Translations under genes and position numbers: made by a program
Assembly: GCA_963843645.1 (NCBI GenBank)
Contig: CAWJLE010000005.1
Location: forward strand, 372,001-436,000
Reading direction: 5' to 3'
DNA from: CAWJLE01 sp963843645
Lineage (GTDB): Bacteria > Chloroflexota > Anaerolineae > DAOTYC01
Length of the DNA: 64,000 bases
The notes under the pieces: model-generated
Seen by the model: the letters and a program-made list of their open reading frames with translations, nothing else
Databases searched by the model: none
What the model was told of the DNA's origin: nothing
Shown: positions 36,978-44,711 of the stretch, one piece after another
Numbering within the stretch: position 1 is the first letter of the stretch
How the letters are laid out: every line of letters begins with the position of its first letter

Positions 36978-37825
36978 CAGATCAGCATGAACCGCAGCAG
37001 TTCACGCAGGTTGTAGGCCACATCCCACGGGTCCAGTTCCCAGTGCTTGGGGCTATGCAGTTCAGGCGACCACCACCCGTCGTAGCCGGTGGCCTGGACG
37101 GCGTCCACCCACTCCTTGAGCGGAATGTTGCCGCCGCCCGGCCAGACCTCGCGCAGCTTGTGCGTGATCGGCTCGCCCTGCACGACGGGCAGCGAGTCGC
37201 AGAAATGCACGCCGTTGATGTAGCGTTTGTCCAGCCTGGCGAGGTCTTCCGGCTTGTCGTCGTTACACCACATGTGCCAGAAGTCCATGACCATGCCCAC
37301 GTTGTCGGCTCCGGCGGCGTCAATGACCTCGATGCCCTGCGCGAGCGTGTGGATTGGAGTCCAGGCGATCGGCTCCAGGTAGAAGCTCACGTTGTGGCTT
37401 GCGCCGATGGCGGCGATGGCCTTCAAGTTCTTCGCCGTCAGGTCGCGCACTTCCCTCCAGGGCCGACCGGTCAGCCCCATGTAGCCGTCGAATTTGAGGT
37501 GACCAGGACCGAGTGGCCCGGTGAGGAGCTGGACGTTGGGGCAATTCAGCTTCTGGGCCAGTCTGCACACGTATTCCGTCTCATCCATCAGCGCCTTGTA
37601 TTCGTGCGGCTCCTGGCGCTCGATATCCTTGATGTACCCCATGGCAATGGGGGGGATGTCTTCCAACAAGGGCAGCAGGCTCTCGGCCGTGAATCCCCGC
37701 TCCAGGTAGCGGAAGAGCTGCAGTCGGGATAGCTCGATCATATCGTATCCGGTTTCCCTGGTGACCCGGATGTGAGTCAGCAGGTTGCAGTTGGTGAGCG
37801 TCTCTCCATGTAGCGCCAGAATCAT
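36977..37825 (-). CDS. Xylose isomerase-like TIM-barrel protein
   Basis: A 282-residue cytosolic protein of the AP2Ec/xylose-isomerase-like TIM barrel superfamily, which includes sugar epimerases, IolE-type dehydratases and IolI. Likely metal ligands are in FYLEPIAWTP (Glu), VGMVMDFWHMW (Asp, His), GVHFCDSL (His) and a final WWSPELHSP (Glu). No specific subfamily is recognisable. It is the first gene of a two-gene unit with the Ldh2-family enzyme and has its own promoter at 37861-37889. Confidence 0.8.
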   Translation of the reverse strand: MILALHGETLTNCNLLTHIRVTRETGYDMIELSRLQLFRYLERGFTAESLLPLLEDIPPIAMGYIKDIERQEPHEYKALMDETEYVCRLAQKLNCPNVQLLTGPLGPGHLKFDGYMGLTGRPWREVRDLTAKNLKAIAAIGASHNVSFYLEPIAWTPIHTLAQGIEVIDAAGADNVGMVMDFWHMWCNDDKPEDLARLDKRYINGVHFCDSLPVVQGEPITHKLREVWPGGGNIPLKEWVDAVQATGYDGWWSPELHSPKHWELDPWDVAYNLRELLRFMLI

Positions 37826-37860
37826 GGTTTTCCTCCCCGGCTGGTTGGTGTGGTGTCGCT

Positions 37861-37889
37861 AGTTTATCTGCGCCCTCATGCTTTGTCAA
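37861..37889 (-). promoter_or_regulatory. Promoter of the TIM-barrel/Ldh2 pair
   Basis: Minus-strand TTGACA (37884-37889) and TAAACT (37861-37866), spacer 17, about 36 bases upstream of the start. Confidence 0.65.
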
Positions 37890-37978
37890 GCGTGGAATGG
37901 GTCCACCACGCAGAAACTCGGATGAACGCAGATCGGCACATCCACGTCTATCCGAGTTCGTTGGTGAGGCCGGTCGTT

Positions 37979-38797
37979 TCAGGCCGTCGTCTCGTACAGT
38001 TTCATCAGCCGCAATGACTCGTCCAGGTACGTCTCGATCCATCCGATGGGATCATCGCCCTTGAGCGGCGTGAATGGATCGGGACCTGGCGCCACACACT
38101 CCATGATGATCGGCCCGCCGTAGCCAATCTGCTTCAGCATTCGGACGCAGGCGATGAAATCAGTGTGCCCGCGCCCCACGCCCTTACGATTGGAATCGGC
38201 CACGTGGAAGAGCTTGAGCCAGCGGCCCGCCGTCAGTATGGCGCCGGGGAGGTCATTCTCTTCGATGTTCATGTGATAAGCATCGAGCAGGATGCCGACG
38301 CGCGGAGAGCCGACTTCGTCCACGAAACGCGCGGTTTCCGCCGCTGTCAGCAGCAGGTGCGCCTCGTACCTGTTCAATACTTCCATGGCCACGTCCACGC
38401 CCAGCGTTTCGGCTCGCCGGCCGATCTGCTGCACGGCGTCGACGTAGAGCGCGCGCTCTTCGTCGTAGCTCGAGACCGGTCGAATGCGGCCCACGGCGCC
38501 GTGACAGCACATGATGGCGCCGGTGGTGTGGGCAAACTCAAGCAACCGCATGTAATACTCGATGCCTTGGGCGCGTATCTCCCGATCGGGGTGCAGAATG
38601 TCCACGTTGTCCGGCGTCAGCGAGATCACCCTGAGCCCATGCTCGCGCAGCGTTCGCGCCGCTTCATCCGGCTGATAGGCTCCAAGGTCGCCCGCCAGCT
38701 CCACGCCATCATATCCCAGTCGAGCGAGCCGTTCGGCTGTCTTGGCCAGCGGCTCGCCGCCGAAAATCCAGTTGCAGACTCCATACTCCGTTGCCAC
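37979..38797 (-). CDS. D-tagatose/D-psicose 3-epimerase family ketose epimerase
   Basis: A 272-residue TIM-barrel enzyme that interconverts ketoses at C3. The four metal-binding/catalytic positions of this family are visible: Glu139 (AMEVLNRYEAHLL), Asp172 (LLDAYHMNIEE), His198 (FHVADSNRKGVGRGH) and Glu233 (IIMECVAPG). The DSNRKGVGRGH.DF loop is a hallmark. The GTG start at 38797 lies one base after the ATPase stop with GGGAG upstream, so it is the last gene of the ABC operon. This implies that the imported sugar, or its product, is a ketose. Confidence 0.88.
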   Translation of the reverse strand: MATEYGVCNWIFGGEPLAKTAERLARLGYDGVELAGDLGAYQPDEAARTLREHGLRVISLTPDNVDILHPDREIRAQGIEYYMRLLEFAHTTGAIMCCHGAVGRIRPVSSYDEERALYVDAVQQIGRRAETLGVDVAMEVLNRYEAHLLLTAAETARFVDEVGSPRVGILLDAYHMNIEENDLPGAILTAGRWLKLFHVADSNRKGVGRGHTDFIACVRMLKQIGYGGPIIMECVAPGPDPFTPLKGDDPIGWIETYLDESLRLMKLYETTA

Positions 38798-38798
38798 G

Positions 38799-39566
38799 TT
38801 ATTTCTCCCTCGCGCCGCTGATCAGATCGGACAGATCGTCGTATTTGATTTCACCCTGGTTGTAGGTGCCCACCTTCTGTCCGTGGCGGATGATGGTATA
38901 TCGGTCGGCTACCTCCATCACGTGGTGCACGTTGTGAGTGATGAAGATTACGCCCATCCCCTGGGCCTTGGCGTTTCGCGTGTACTCCAGCACTTTCCGG
39001 GCCTCGCCCACGGACAGCGCGGACGTCGGTTCGTCCAGAATGAGCAGCTTCACCCCAAAGTGGACGGCGCGGCCGATGGCGATGGACTGGCGCTCGCCGC
39101 CCGAAAGCTTGCCGACTTTGTCGTTCGACGAGCGGATCTGAATGCCCACGTCCGCGAGAGATTCGCGGGTTTGCACGGCGATCTTGCGCATGTCCAGCCA
39201 CGGGAAGGGCCCGATCTTGCGGACCGGCTCGCGGCCCAGGTAGAAATTGCGCCCAATGCTCATGGCGTTTACGAGGGCCAGGTCCTGATACACCGTTTCA
39301 ATACCCAGCGCTCGGGCGTCTTGAGGCGAGTTGATTTCGACCGGCTTCCCCTCGAAATAGATCGTGCCGCTCGTGAGCTGATGCACGCCGGTGAGGATCT
39401 TGATCAGCGTCGACTTGCCGGCGCCATTATCTCCAAGAAGCGCCATGACCTCCGCACGTTTCACGTCGAAGTCCACCCCATCGAGGGCGACCACGTGACC
39501 GAAGGTCATCGTGATTTTTTCCATCCGCACCAGCGGAGTTTCGTTTTCACCATTGCTCTTGGCCAT
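38799..39566 (-). CDS. Sugar ABC transporter ATPase, single domain (FrcA-like)
   Basis: A 255-residue ATPase for a CUT2 importer. Walker A GDNGAGKST is near residue 46, the Q-loop is VYQDLALVNAMSIGRNF, the signature LSGGERQSIAIGRAV, Walker B LLILDEPTSAL and the H-loop ITHNVHHV. Unlike RbsA/MglA it has only one nucleotide-binding domain, as in fructose importer FrcA, so it works as a homodimer. It sits between a permease and the ketose epimerase. Confidence 0.93.
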   Translation of the reverse strand: MAKSNGENETPLVRMEKITMTFGHVVALDGVDFDVKRAEVMALLGDNGAGKSTLIKILTGVHQLTSGTIYFEGKPVEINSPQDARALGIETVYQDLALVNAMSIGRNFYLGREPVRKIGPFPWLDMRKIAVQTRESLADVGIQIRSSNDKVGKLSGGERQSIAIGRAVHFGVKLLILDEPTSALSVGEARKVLEYTRNAKAQGMGVIFITHNVHHVMEVADRYTIIRHGQKVGTYNQGEIKYDDLSDLISGAREK

Positions 39567-39595
39567 AACTCCCCATCCTCCGTATTATTCTAGCC

Positions 39596-40600
39596 CTAAC
39601 TGCGACTACGGATTCTCTCATTCAAAATGGCAGCAGCGATGATTGTGACACCCACGATGGCCTCGAAGTTATCGGAGGGCAGGCCCACCAGGATGACGCC
39701 GCTGCGCAGCATGTTGATGAGCAGGATGCCCAGCAAGCCACCGATGATGCTGCCGGTGCCGCCGGTCAACAACACCCCGCCTACAACGGCCGCGGCGATC
39801 GCCGTCAACTCCAGGCCACTGCCGGTCGCCACAAACACCGTCTGGTACTGGCTGAACGTCAGGACTCCCGCGAATCCGGCCAACAGGCCGGTCAGCGTGA
39901 AGCACAGCAGCTTGACTCGCTTCACGTCGACACCCTGAGCAGTGGCCGCGCCCGGATTGCCGCCGGTGGCAAAGACCTGGTTGCCGCGCTTCGTACGGGC
40001 CAGGACGACCTGGAAAACAATCACCAGGATGAGGGCCCACAGCTCACTCGCGCGCAGGTTAGCCCCGGGCAAGAACTGGTTGATGGAATCCAACCGGCCG
40101 GTCAGGGTTTCGTAGATCGGCAGTTTCTGGGTGGTCTGCAGCATCATGCCGCCGGAGAACACCCAGACTGCGGCGCGATACAGGGAACGAGTGCCGAGAG
40201 TCACGATGAAGGACGGGATTCGGGTCCCAATGGTGAGGAAGCCGTTGATGGCGCCGGCTATTGCGCAGACCACGAGCGCGAGCACGACGTAGACGGTCGG
40301 GTTGCCCCCGCTCATGATCCCTTTGGCGAAAATGATCCCACCCAGGGCCATGGTGGCTCCGACGGATAGATCGAATTCGCCAGCGATCATCAACAGCGAC
40401 ACGCCGATGACGACGATTGAGTTGATTGCGGCAGCTTCAATGATTCCCGAAAGGGTTGTCGCGGTGGCGAAATGAGGAACGAAAATGGCAAGTAGAATGA
40501 AAGCGGCCAAAAACGTCACGAAAGGCGGAACGATGGGCGAAGCTGACCAGATGCTTGGTCTTGCTTTTGCCGTGGATCTCGCCGCTGAAGTCACGCTCAA
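39596..40600 (-). CDS. CUT2 sugar ABC transporter permease (second of pair)
   Basis: A 334-residue membrane protein with about ten membrane segments and the family signature MIAGEFDLSVGATMALGGII, TRIPSFIVTLGTRSLYR and GVLLTGGTGSIIGGLLGILL. The start is TTG 40600, because AGGAGGG lies six bases upstream; the longer frame from 40666 runs through the non-coding 3' part of the binding-protein gap. It lies between the binding protein and the ATPase and probably pairs with the upstream permease as a heterodimer. Confidence 0.9.
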   Translation of the reverse strand: MSVTSAARSTAKARPSIWSASPIVPPFVTFLAAFILLAIFVPHFATATTLSGIIEAAAINSIVVIGVSLLMIAGEFDLSVGATMALGGIIFAKGIMSGGNPTVYVVLALVVCAIAGAINGFLTIGTRIPSFIVTLGTRSLYRAAVWVFSGGMMLQTTQKLPIYETLTGRLDSINQFLPGANLRASELWALILVIVFQVVLARTKRGNQVFATGGNPGAATAQGVDVKRVKLLCFTLTGLLAGFAGVLTFSQYQTVFVATGSGLELTAIAAAVVGGVLLTGGTGSIIGGLLGILLINMLRSGVILVGLPSDNFEAIVGVTIIAAAILNERIRSRS

Positions 40601-40678
40601 AGCATGCCCTCCTGATTCCAGGCAGTGGGGCGGGGGCAAAGTCCCCACCCCACCGTGAGCCCACATACTTGTGCCAGT

Positions 40679-41665
40679 CTACCGATACGTGCCGGCCAGG
40701 TCAGCCACGATCTTCACATTGGCCTTCGTCACAAAACCAGGGCCGGTCAGGGTCAACTCCGACGGCGGATACAGGCCGAAGCGCTTGATCCAGGTCAGCC
40801 ACTGGACGACCATGTAACCTTCCAGGTAGGGCTGCTGGTCGATTGCGAAGTCGGTGGTTCCGTCCTGGATCTTCTCCATGATCTGCGGTCCGAGGTCGAA
40901 CGTGCCATGGAAGATGTCACCCGCCTTCAGGCCTGCCTTGTCCATGAAGGTGTAGAACGGGTTGGCGCCGTTGGGGCCGAGGGTCAGCCACAGGTTGACG
41001 TCGGGGTTGGCCGTGTGGAAATCGTTCATGATGGTGGCAGCGGCGGCAGGGTCGTCGCCAATGGCCAACACCTGGGACTTGAGGCCTGCGGCCTCGAGAG
41101 CATCCGCGAAGCCCTGGCAGCGCGCGTCCAGACCGACGTGCCCCACCTGCTGGTTCACGCAGACGCCAGCCTTGGCCAGATCCTTGTGCGCCGACACTAA
41201 CCGCTCGCCGCCGCCGAGACCGGCGGTGTGCTCATCCTGGCCGATGTAGGTCAGGTACGGAATGCGTTCGCCCTTCGGGCGATTGTCGGCGGTGTTGTAG
41301 GCGATGACCGGGATGCCCGCGTCGATGGCGCGCATCAGCGGTTCCTGGAAGCGAACGGGATCCGTCACGGTGACACCCAGGCCATCAGGCTTGGCGGCCA
41401 AAGCGCGGTCGATGTTCTGGGCGGTCGCTTCAATGTCGAACTTCTCAGTGGTGATGAGCGTCACGTCAACGCCCAACTGGGTCTTGGCATCATTGATGCC
41501 TTTCTCAACGACGCACCAGAAGGAGTCGAACGAGCAGGCGCCATGCGAGACCAGGTAGATTTTAACGGGAGCCGTGGTGGGGTCTTGCGCAAACACGGGC
41601 GCCGCAATGGTAAGAACGACCGACAGGGCGACTATGACACTGAGCACGACATTCCATCGTTTCAC
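40679..41665 (-). CDS. Sugar-binding protein of CUT2 importer
   Basis: A 328-residue solute-binding protein with a Sec signal peptide (LSVIVALSVVLTIAAPVFAQ, cleavage after AQ or FA). The mature domain is of the ribose-binding type (AIDAGIPVIAYNTADNRPKG, GHVGLDARCQGFADALEAAG, DQQPYLEGYMVVQWLTWIKR). GTG 41665 is preceded by GGAGGT at ideal spacing. It lies inside the operon, after the first permease. The ligand is unknown; the epimerase downstream suggests a ketohexose or ketopentose. Confidence 0.92.
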   Translation of the reverse strand: MKRWNVVLSVIVALSVVLTIAAPVFAQDPTTAPVKIYLVSHGACSFDSFWCVVEKGINDAKTQLGVDVTLITTEKFDIEATAQNIDRALAAKPDGLGVTVTDPVRFQEPLMRAIDAGIPVIAYNTADNRPKGERIPYLTYIGQDEHTAGLGGGERLVSAHKDLAKAGVCVNQQVGHVGLDARCQGFADALEAAGLKSQVLAIGDDPAAAATIMNDFHTANPDVNLWLTLGPNGANPFYTFMDKAGLKAGDIFHGTFDLGPQIMEKIQDGTTDFAIDQQPYLEGYMVVQWLTWIKRFGLYPPSELTLTGPGFVTKANVKIVADLAGTYR

Positions 41666-41807
41666 AGATATACCTCCATGTATTATTCTGGACGACTTTA
41701 TCCCATTCGACTTGCCGCGCTACTGCCAACCAAACGACAAATTGGGCTTGAAGGCCCCCGGTCCGTTCAAATGATGTGGGCAACACCTCCTTTCGATCGA
41801 TTGGAGC

Positions 41808-42830
41808 TTACTCCTTGGGGCCAAGATACGTATTGGCGAGGACTGACAGGATGATGATCGCACCGACAGTGCCCCGAAAGATATCGTTCGGCACACTCAT
41901 CAACACCAGGGCTTGTTCGATCAGGTTTAGAAGCAAGACGCCGAATGCCGCGCCAACGATGGTGCCTATTCCACCGTTCAGGGAAACTCCACCAATGACC
42001 GCGGCGGCCACTGCCGTGAGCTCGAGTCCATCGCCCAACAGCTCATTCATGCTGGGCCGCTGAGCGAATATGATCACGCTGGCCAAAGCCGCCAACACGC
42101 CCGAAATCACGAAATTGATCAGCTTGACGCGGCGGACGTTGACGGCCTGCGACAGGGCCGCACCCGGGTTGCCGCCCACGGCAAACGTCCAGTTGCCATA
42201 ACGCGTGCGCATCAGCAGATAGCTCATGAACGCGACGACCAAAATGAACCAGACGATCGAAGCTCGAAGGTTGCCCGGTGGACTGGTCAATTGGTTGAGT
42301 GGGGTGAGGTAGCCGTTGAGGATGTCGAAGAGAACCGGCTTAACGTGTGGTGTGTAGGGCAAGGCCCGTCCGCGACCCAGGGCGTGGGCGATGCCTCGGT
42401 AGGCCAGCAGCGTGCCGAGGGTGGCGATGAACGAGGGGATGCCCGTTCTGACCACGATCACACCGTTGATGAGGCCCATCAACGCGCCCGCCGCCAGCGT
42501 GATGACCGCGGCCAATAACGGAGGGACGCCGGCCAACAGGCTGTAGGCGAACGCATAGCCCGCCACCGCCAGCATGGAGCCGACGGACAGGTCGAATTCG
42601 CCTGAGATCATCAGGAAGGTGACTCCCACGACGACGAAACCGTAACTGGAAGCAAAAGTGAGAATGTTTGAGAGAACGTACAAAGAAAGGAAATTAGGAG
42701 CAATGAAGGCGAACAACACAAAAGCGCCGATTAAGACCACGCCTGTGATGGGCACAGGCGATTCTGCTATCCTGCGTTGCCAAAGAACGAACTTACTGAC
42801 CCGTCGACCATCTCCCGTTTCGGCCACCAT
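41808..42830 (-). CDS. CUT2 sugar ABC transporter permease (first of pair)
   Basis: A 340-residue membrane permease resembling FrcC/RbsC (MISGEFDLSVGSMLAVAGYA, TGIPSFIATLGTLLAYRGIA, VSLNGGIGTIVGAAFGVLLL). ATG 42830 starts the operon; the ribosome binding site (AAGGGAG) is rather far upstream. It is followed by the binding protein, second permease, ATPase and epimerase, all on the minus strand. The promoter is at 43002-43030. Confidence 0.92.
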   Translation of the reverse strand: MVAETGDGRRVSKFVLWQRRIAESPVPITGVVLIGAFVLFAFIAPNFLSLYVLSNILTFASSYGFVVVGVTFLMISGEFDLSVGSMLAVAGYAFAYSLLAGVPPLLAAVITLAAGALMGLINGVIVVRTGIPSFIATLGTLLAYRGIAHALGRGRALPYTPHVKPVLFDILNGYLTPLNQLTSPPGNLRASIVWFILVVAFMSYLLMRTRYGNWTFAVGGNPGAALSQAVNVRRVKLINFVISGVLAALASVIIFAQRPSMNELLGDGLELTAVAAAVIGGVSLNGGIGTIVGAAFGVLLLNLIEQALVLMSVPNDIFRGTVGAIIILSVLANTYLGPKE

Positions 42831-43001
42831 CGATTCCGGTTAGTCTCCCTTCAGAATTCAGATTAAGCTGCTGTCCTCTGGGGCTATTGGCAATACTGAT
42901 GTGAGCGCGCACGACTCGAAGATCGGGCCGTTTCTTCAGGTGTTCGAGACAATCATTGTCGCGCCCCTTTTGAAATCGTGTGCAGTGGAATTAATAGCCC
43001 T

Positions 43002-43030
43002 ATTATAGATGATTTTCCGAAGATCGTCAA
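43002..43030 (-). promoter_or_regulatory. Promoter of the CUT2/epimerase operon
   Basis: Minus-strand TTGACG (43025-43030) and a perfect TATAAT (43002-43007), spacer 17. The leader is about 165 bases. Confidence 0.75.
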
Positions 43031-43092
43031 TGGTAATTTCGCTTTTTCTGTTTGAGTTCCGCGGCTGGCATGCACTCCCGCGCCCTGGCTTC

Positions 43093-43121
43093 TTGACTTC
43101 GTCCAGGCTCTGCATTAAACT
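43093..43121 (+). promoter_or_regulatory. Promoter of the 43.1-43.4 kb leader transcript
   Basis: TTGACT (43093-43098) and TAAACT (43116-43121) with 17-base spacing, divergent from the ABC operon promoter. Confidence 0.65.
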
Positions 43122-43259
43122 ATGGTCGCATTCGGATTCGTACGATATTGTAATCTCCGAGTCTCGCAGCCTAAAGGCACCGTTCGCCGATGGTGCAGAG
43201 ACCAGTGGGCGTGGTTGGAAACGGCAACGCCTCCCGTGTTTGGAAAGGAGATTGATCCT

Positions 43260-43325
43260 ATGCCTGTGAATACGGCCGCATTTCGTTCTCGGCGACAGCC
43301 TATCGTGGAACAAGACGACGCGTGA
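43260..43325 (+). CDS. 21-aa micro-ORF with good ribosome binding site
   Basis: ATG 43260 follows AAAGGAG by ten bases and encodes MPVNTAAFRSRRQPIVEQDD plus Ala, then TGA. It has a promoter upstream and a terminator 16 bases downstream, so expression as a peptide is plausible. It could be a leader peptide for attenuation or a small functional peptide. No family is recognised. Confidence 0.4.
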   Translation: MPVNTAAFRSRRQPIVEQDDA

Positions 43326-43341
43326 TCGGCCGGTCGGCGCC

Positions 43342-43373
43342 AGGGTATCTCCTTTTAGAGATGCCCTCTTTTG
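43342..43373 (+). terminator. Terminator before the aldo/keto reductase gene
   Basis: AGGGTATCTC pairs with GAGATGCCCT (one G-T wobble) around a CTTTTA loop, then CTTTTGTT. Confidence 0.7.
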
Positions 43374-43483
43374 TTGCCCCCTACGACCGCGCGATGTTCG
43401 ATAGCAGTTTCGATCGATGTTGCACCCAAGCAAGAGAGCATTTGGCCTCAACGATATTCTGAACGAAAGATGAGGAGGAGCGA

Positions 43484-44488
43484 ATGGCAACCAACCCGTC
43501 AACCCAAGACTTGCCCGAGGTGCCTCGTGTGGTTCTGGGGCGGAGCGGCATCACCAGCACACGTTTGGGGCTGGGGACGTTCTTATGGCCGACTCACCGG
43601 CCCTACGAACAGGTTCTCGAAGTGTTTCGGGCGGCGTTCGACGCGGGCATCCGGCACATCGACACCGCTCCGCTGTATGGCAGCGAAGAAGTCGTCGGCC
43701 GCGCCCTCCACGACCTGGGTGCGCCGAAAGACCTGGTCCTGTCGACGAAGTGCTGCTCTTATTGGGACGATCTGGGAATCGTGTACCGGGAGTACTCGGA
43801 CCGCACGGCTTACCATTCCGTGGAGCGCAGCCTGAAGCGACTGCAGGTGGATCACCTCGACGTCGTCCACCTCCACGATGTGGACCCGGAGAACCTGGAG
43901 CAGATCGGCAGTAAGGAAGGAGCGCTGCGCGCGCTCGTCGACCTCAAATCACAGGGCGTGATTCGCTCCATCGGCATGGCGACCGTCTGCTTGGAGTGCC
44001 TGCAGTGGGCCATCGATACCGGTGAGGTCGACCAGTTACAGAGCTACCACACGCTCACTTTGCTCAACACTACCGCTCGGCAGGCCGTAATCCCAAATGG
44101 CCATGCCAAAAACCTCTCGTTCTTCAACGTGGCCCCGTACGCCGCGTGGGTCCTGCAATCCGGGCCCACCCCGGACGCTATGTATAACTACCGCCCGGCC
44201 CCGGCGAACGTGATCGAGGCGGCGCGTCAGCTGGAGCAGATCTGCACGCGGAAGGGCGTGACGTTGGCGGAGGCCGCACTGGCGTTCTCGCTGCAGGCAC
44301 CGGACGTAGAGGTCACGGTAGTTGGGTGCAGCACCCCCGAGCGAGTTCGTGAGCGCGTGCGGGTGTTTGCCTCGAAGCTGACTCAGTCCGACTTCGACGA
44401 GATGCTCGCGGCCGCGGGTGGTCCCTACCCGGTGGACCGTGCCTGGGAGAGGAATCCCGTCAACTCGGCCCGCACCGAGGTGCGGTAA
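43484..44488 (+). CDS. Aldo/keto reductase (aldose 1-dehydrogenase-like)
   Basis: A 334-residue NAD(P)-dependent oxidoreductase. The catalytic tetrad is visible: Asp60 and Tyr65 (HIDTAPLYGSE), Lys89 (LSTKC) and His near 129-131 (VVHLHDVDPENL). VVLGRSGITSTRLGLGT at the N-terminus and VTVVGCSTPERV near the C-terminus place it in the L-fucose/L-galactose/D-threo-aldose dehydrogenase branch. These enzymes oxidise aldoses to lactones. ATG 43484 follows GAGGAGG. It is divergent from the CUT2 operon and is probably part of the same catabolic island. Confidence 0.85.
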   Translation: MATNPSTQDLPEVPRVVLGRSGITSTRLGLGTFLWPTHRPYEQVLEVFRAAFDAGIRHIDTAPLYGSEEVVGRALHDLGAPKDLVLSTKCCSYWDDLGIVYREYSDRTAYHSVERSLKRLQVDHLDVVHLHDVDPENLEQIGSKEGALRALVDLKSQGVIRSIGMATVCLECLQWAIDTGEVDQLQSYHTLTLLNTTARQAVIPNGHAKNLSFFNVAPYAAWVLQSGPTPDAMYNYRPAPANVIEAARQLEQICTRKGVTLAEAALAFSLQAPDVEVTVVGCSTPERVRERVRVFASKLTQSDFDEMLAAAGGPYPVDRAWERNPVNSARTEVR

Positions 44489-44572
44489 GCTTCGTTCTCA
44501 GTGACCCCGGCTGCGGGCGTGTGGACAGGCCATTGGTACGTCGTCCGCTGCCCAACCAAACCACGAGTACCG

Positions 44573-44612
44573 AAATGAGAGTGCGACCGCCACGGCGGTC
44601 GCACTCTCATTT
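44573..44612. terminator. Bidirectional terminator, 19-base perfect stem
   Basis: The stem runs from 44573-44591 (AAATGAGAGTGCGACCGCC) to 44594-44612, fully complementary. Its A/T ends give U-runs in both directions. It lies between the convergent aldo/keto reductase and TAXI genes. Confidence 0.9.
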
Positions 44613-44711
44613 CACCGGCCACGAGATCGGCACCAAACAATCTGGTCGCATCCGGCGTATTGGCGATGGGATGCAGGGAAGCCCCAAAACGCACCGCTCC
44701 CCACCACGATC

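Larger units (their letters stand above)
43128..43373 (+). ncRNA. Candidate leader RNA or small RNA with micro-ORF and terminator
   Basis: The span from the predicted start (about 43128) to the terminator is about 245 bases with several self-complementary stretches. It carries a 21-codon ORF with a ribosome binding site. The terminator lies 110 bases before the aldo/keto reductase start, so the RNA may be a conditional leader of that gene or an independent small RNA. No known riboswitch class is recognised by eye. Confidence 0.4.
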
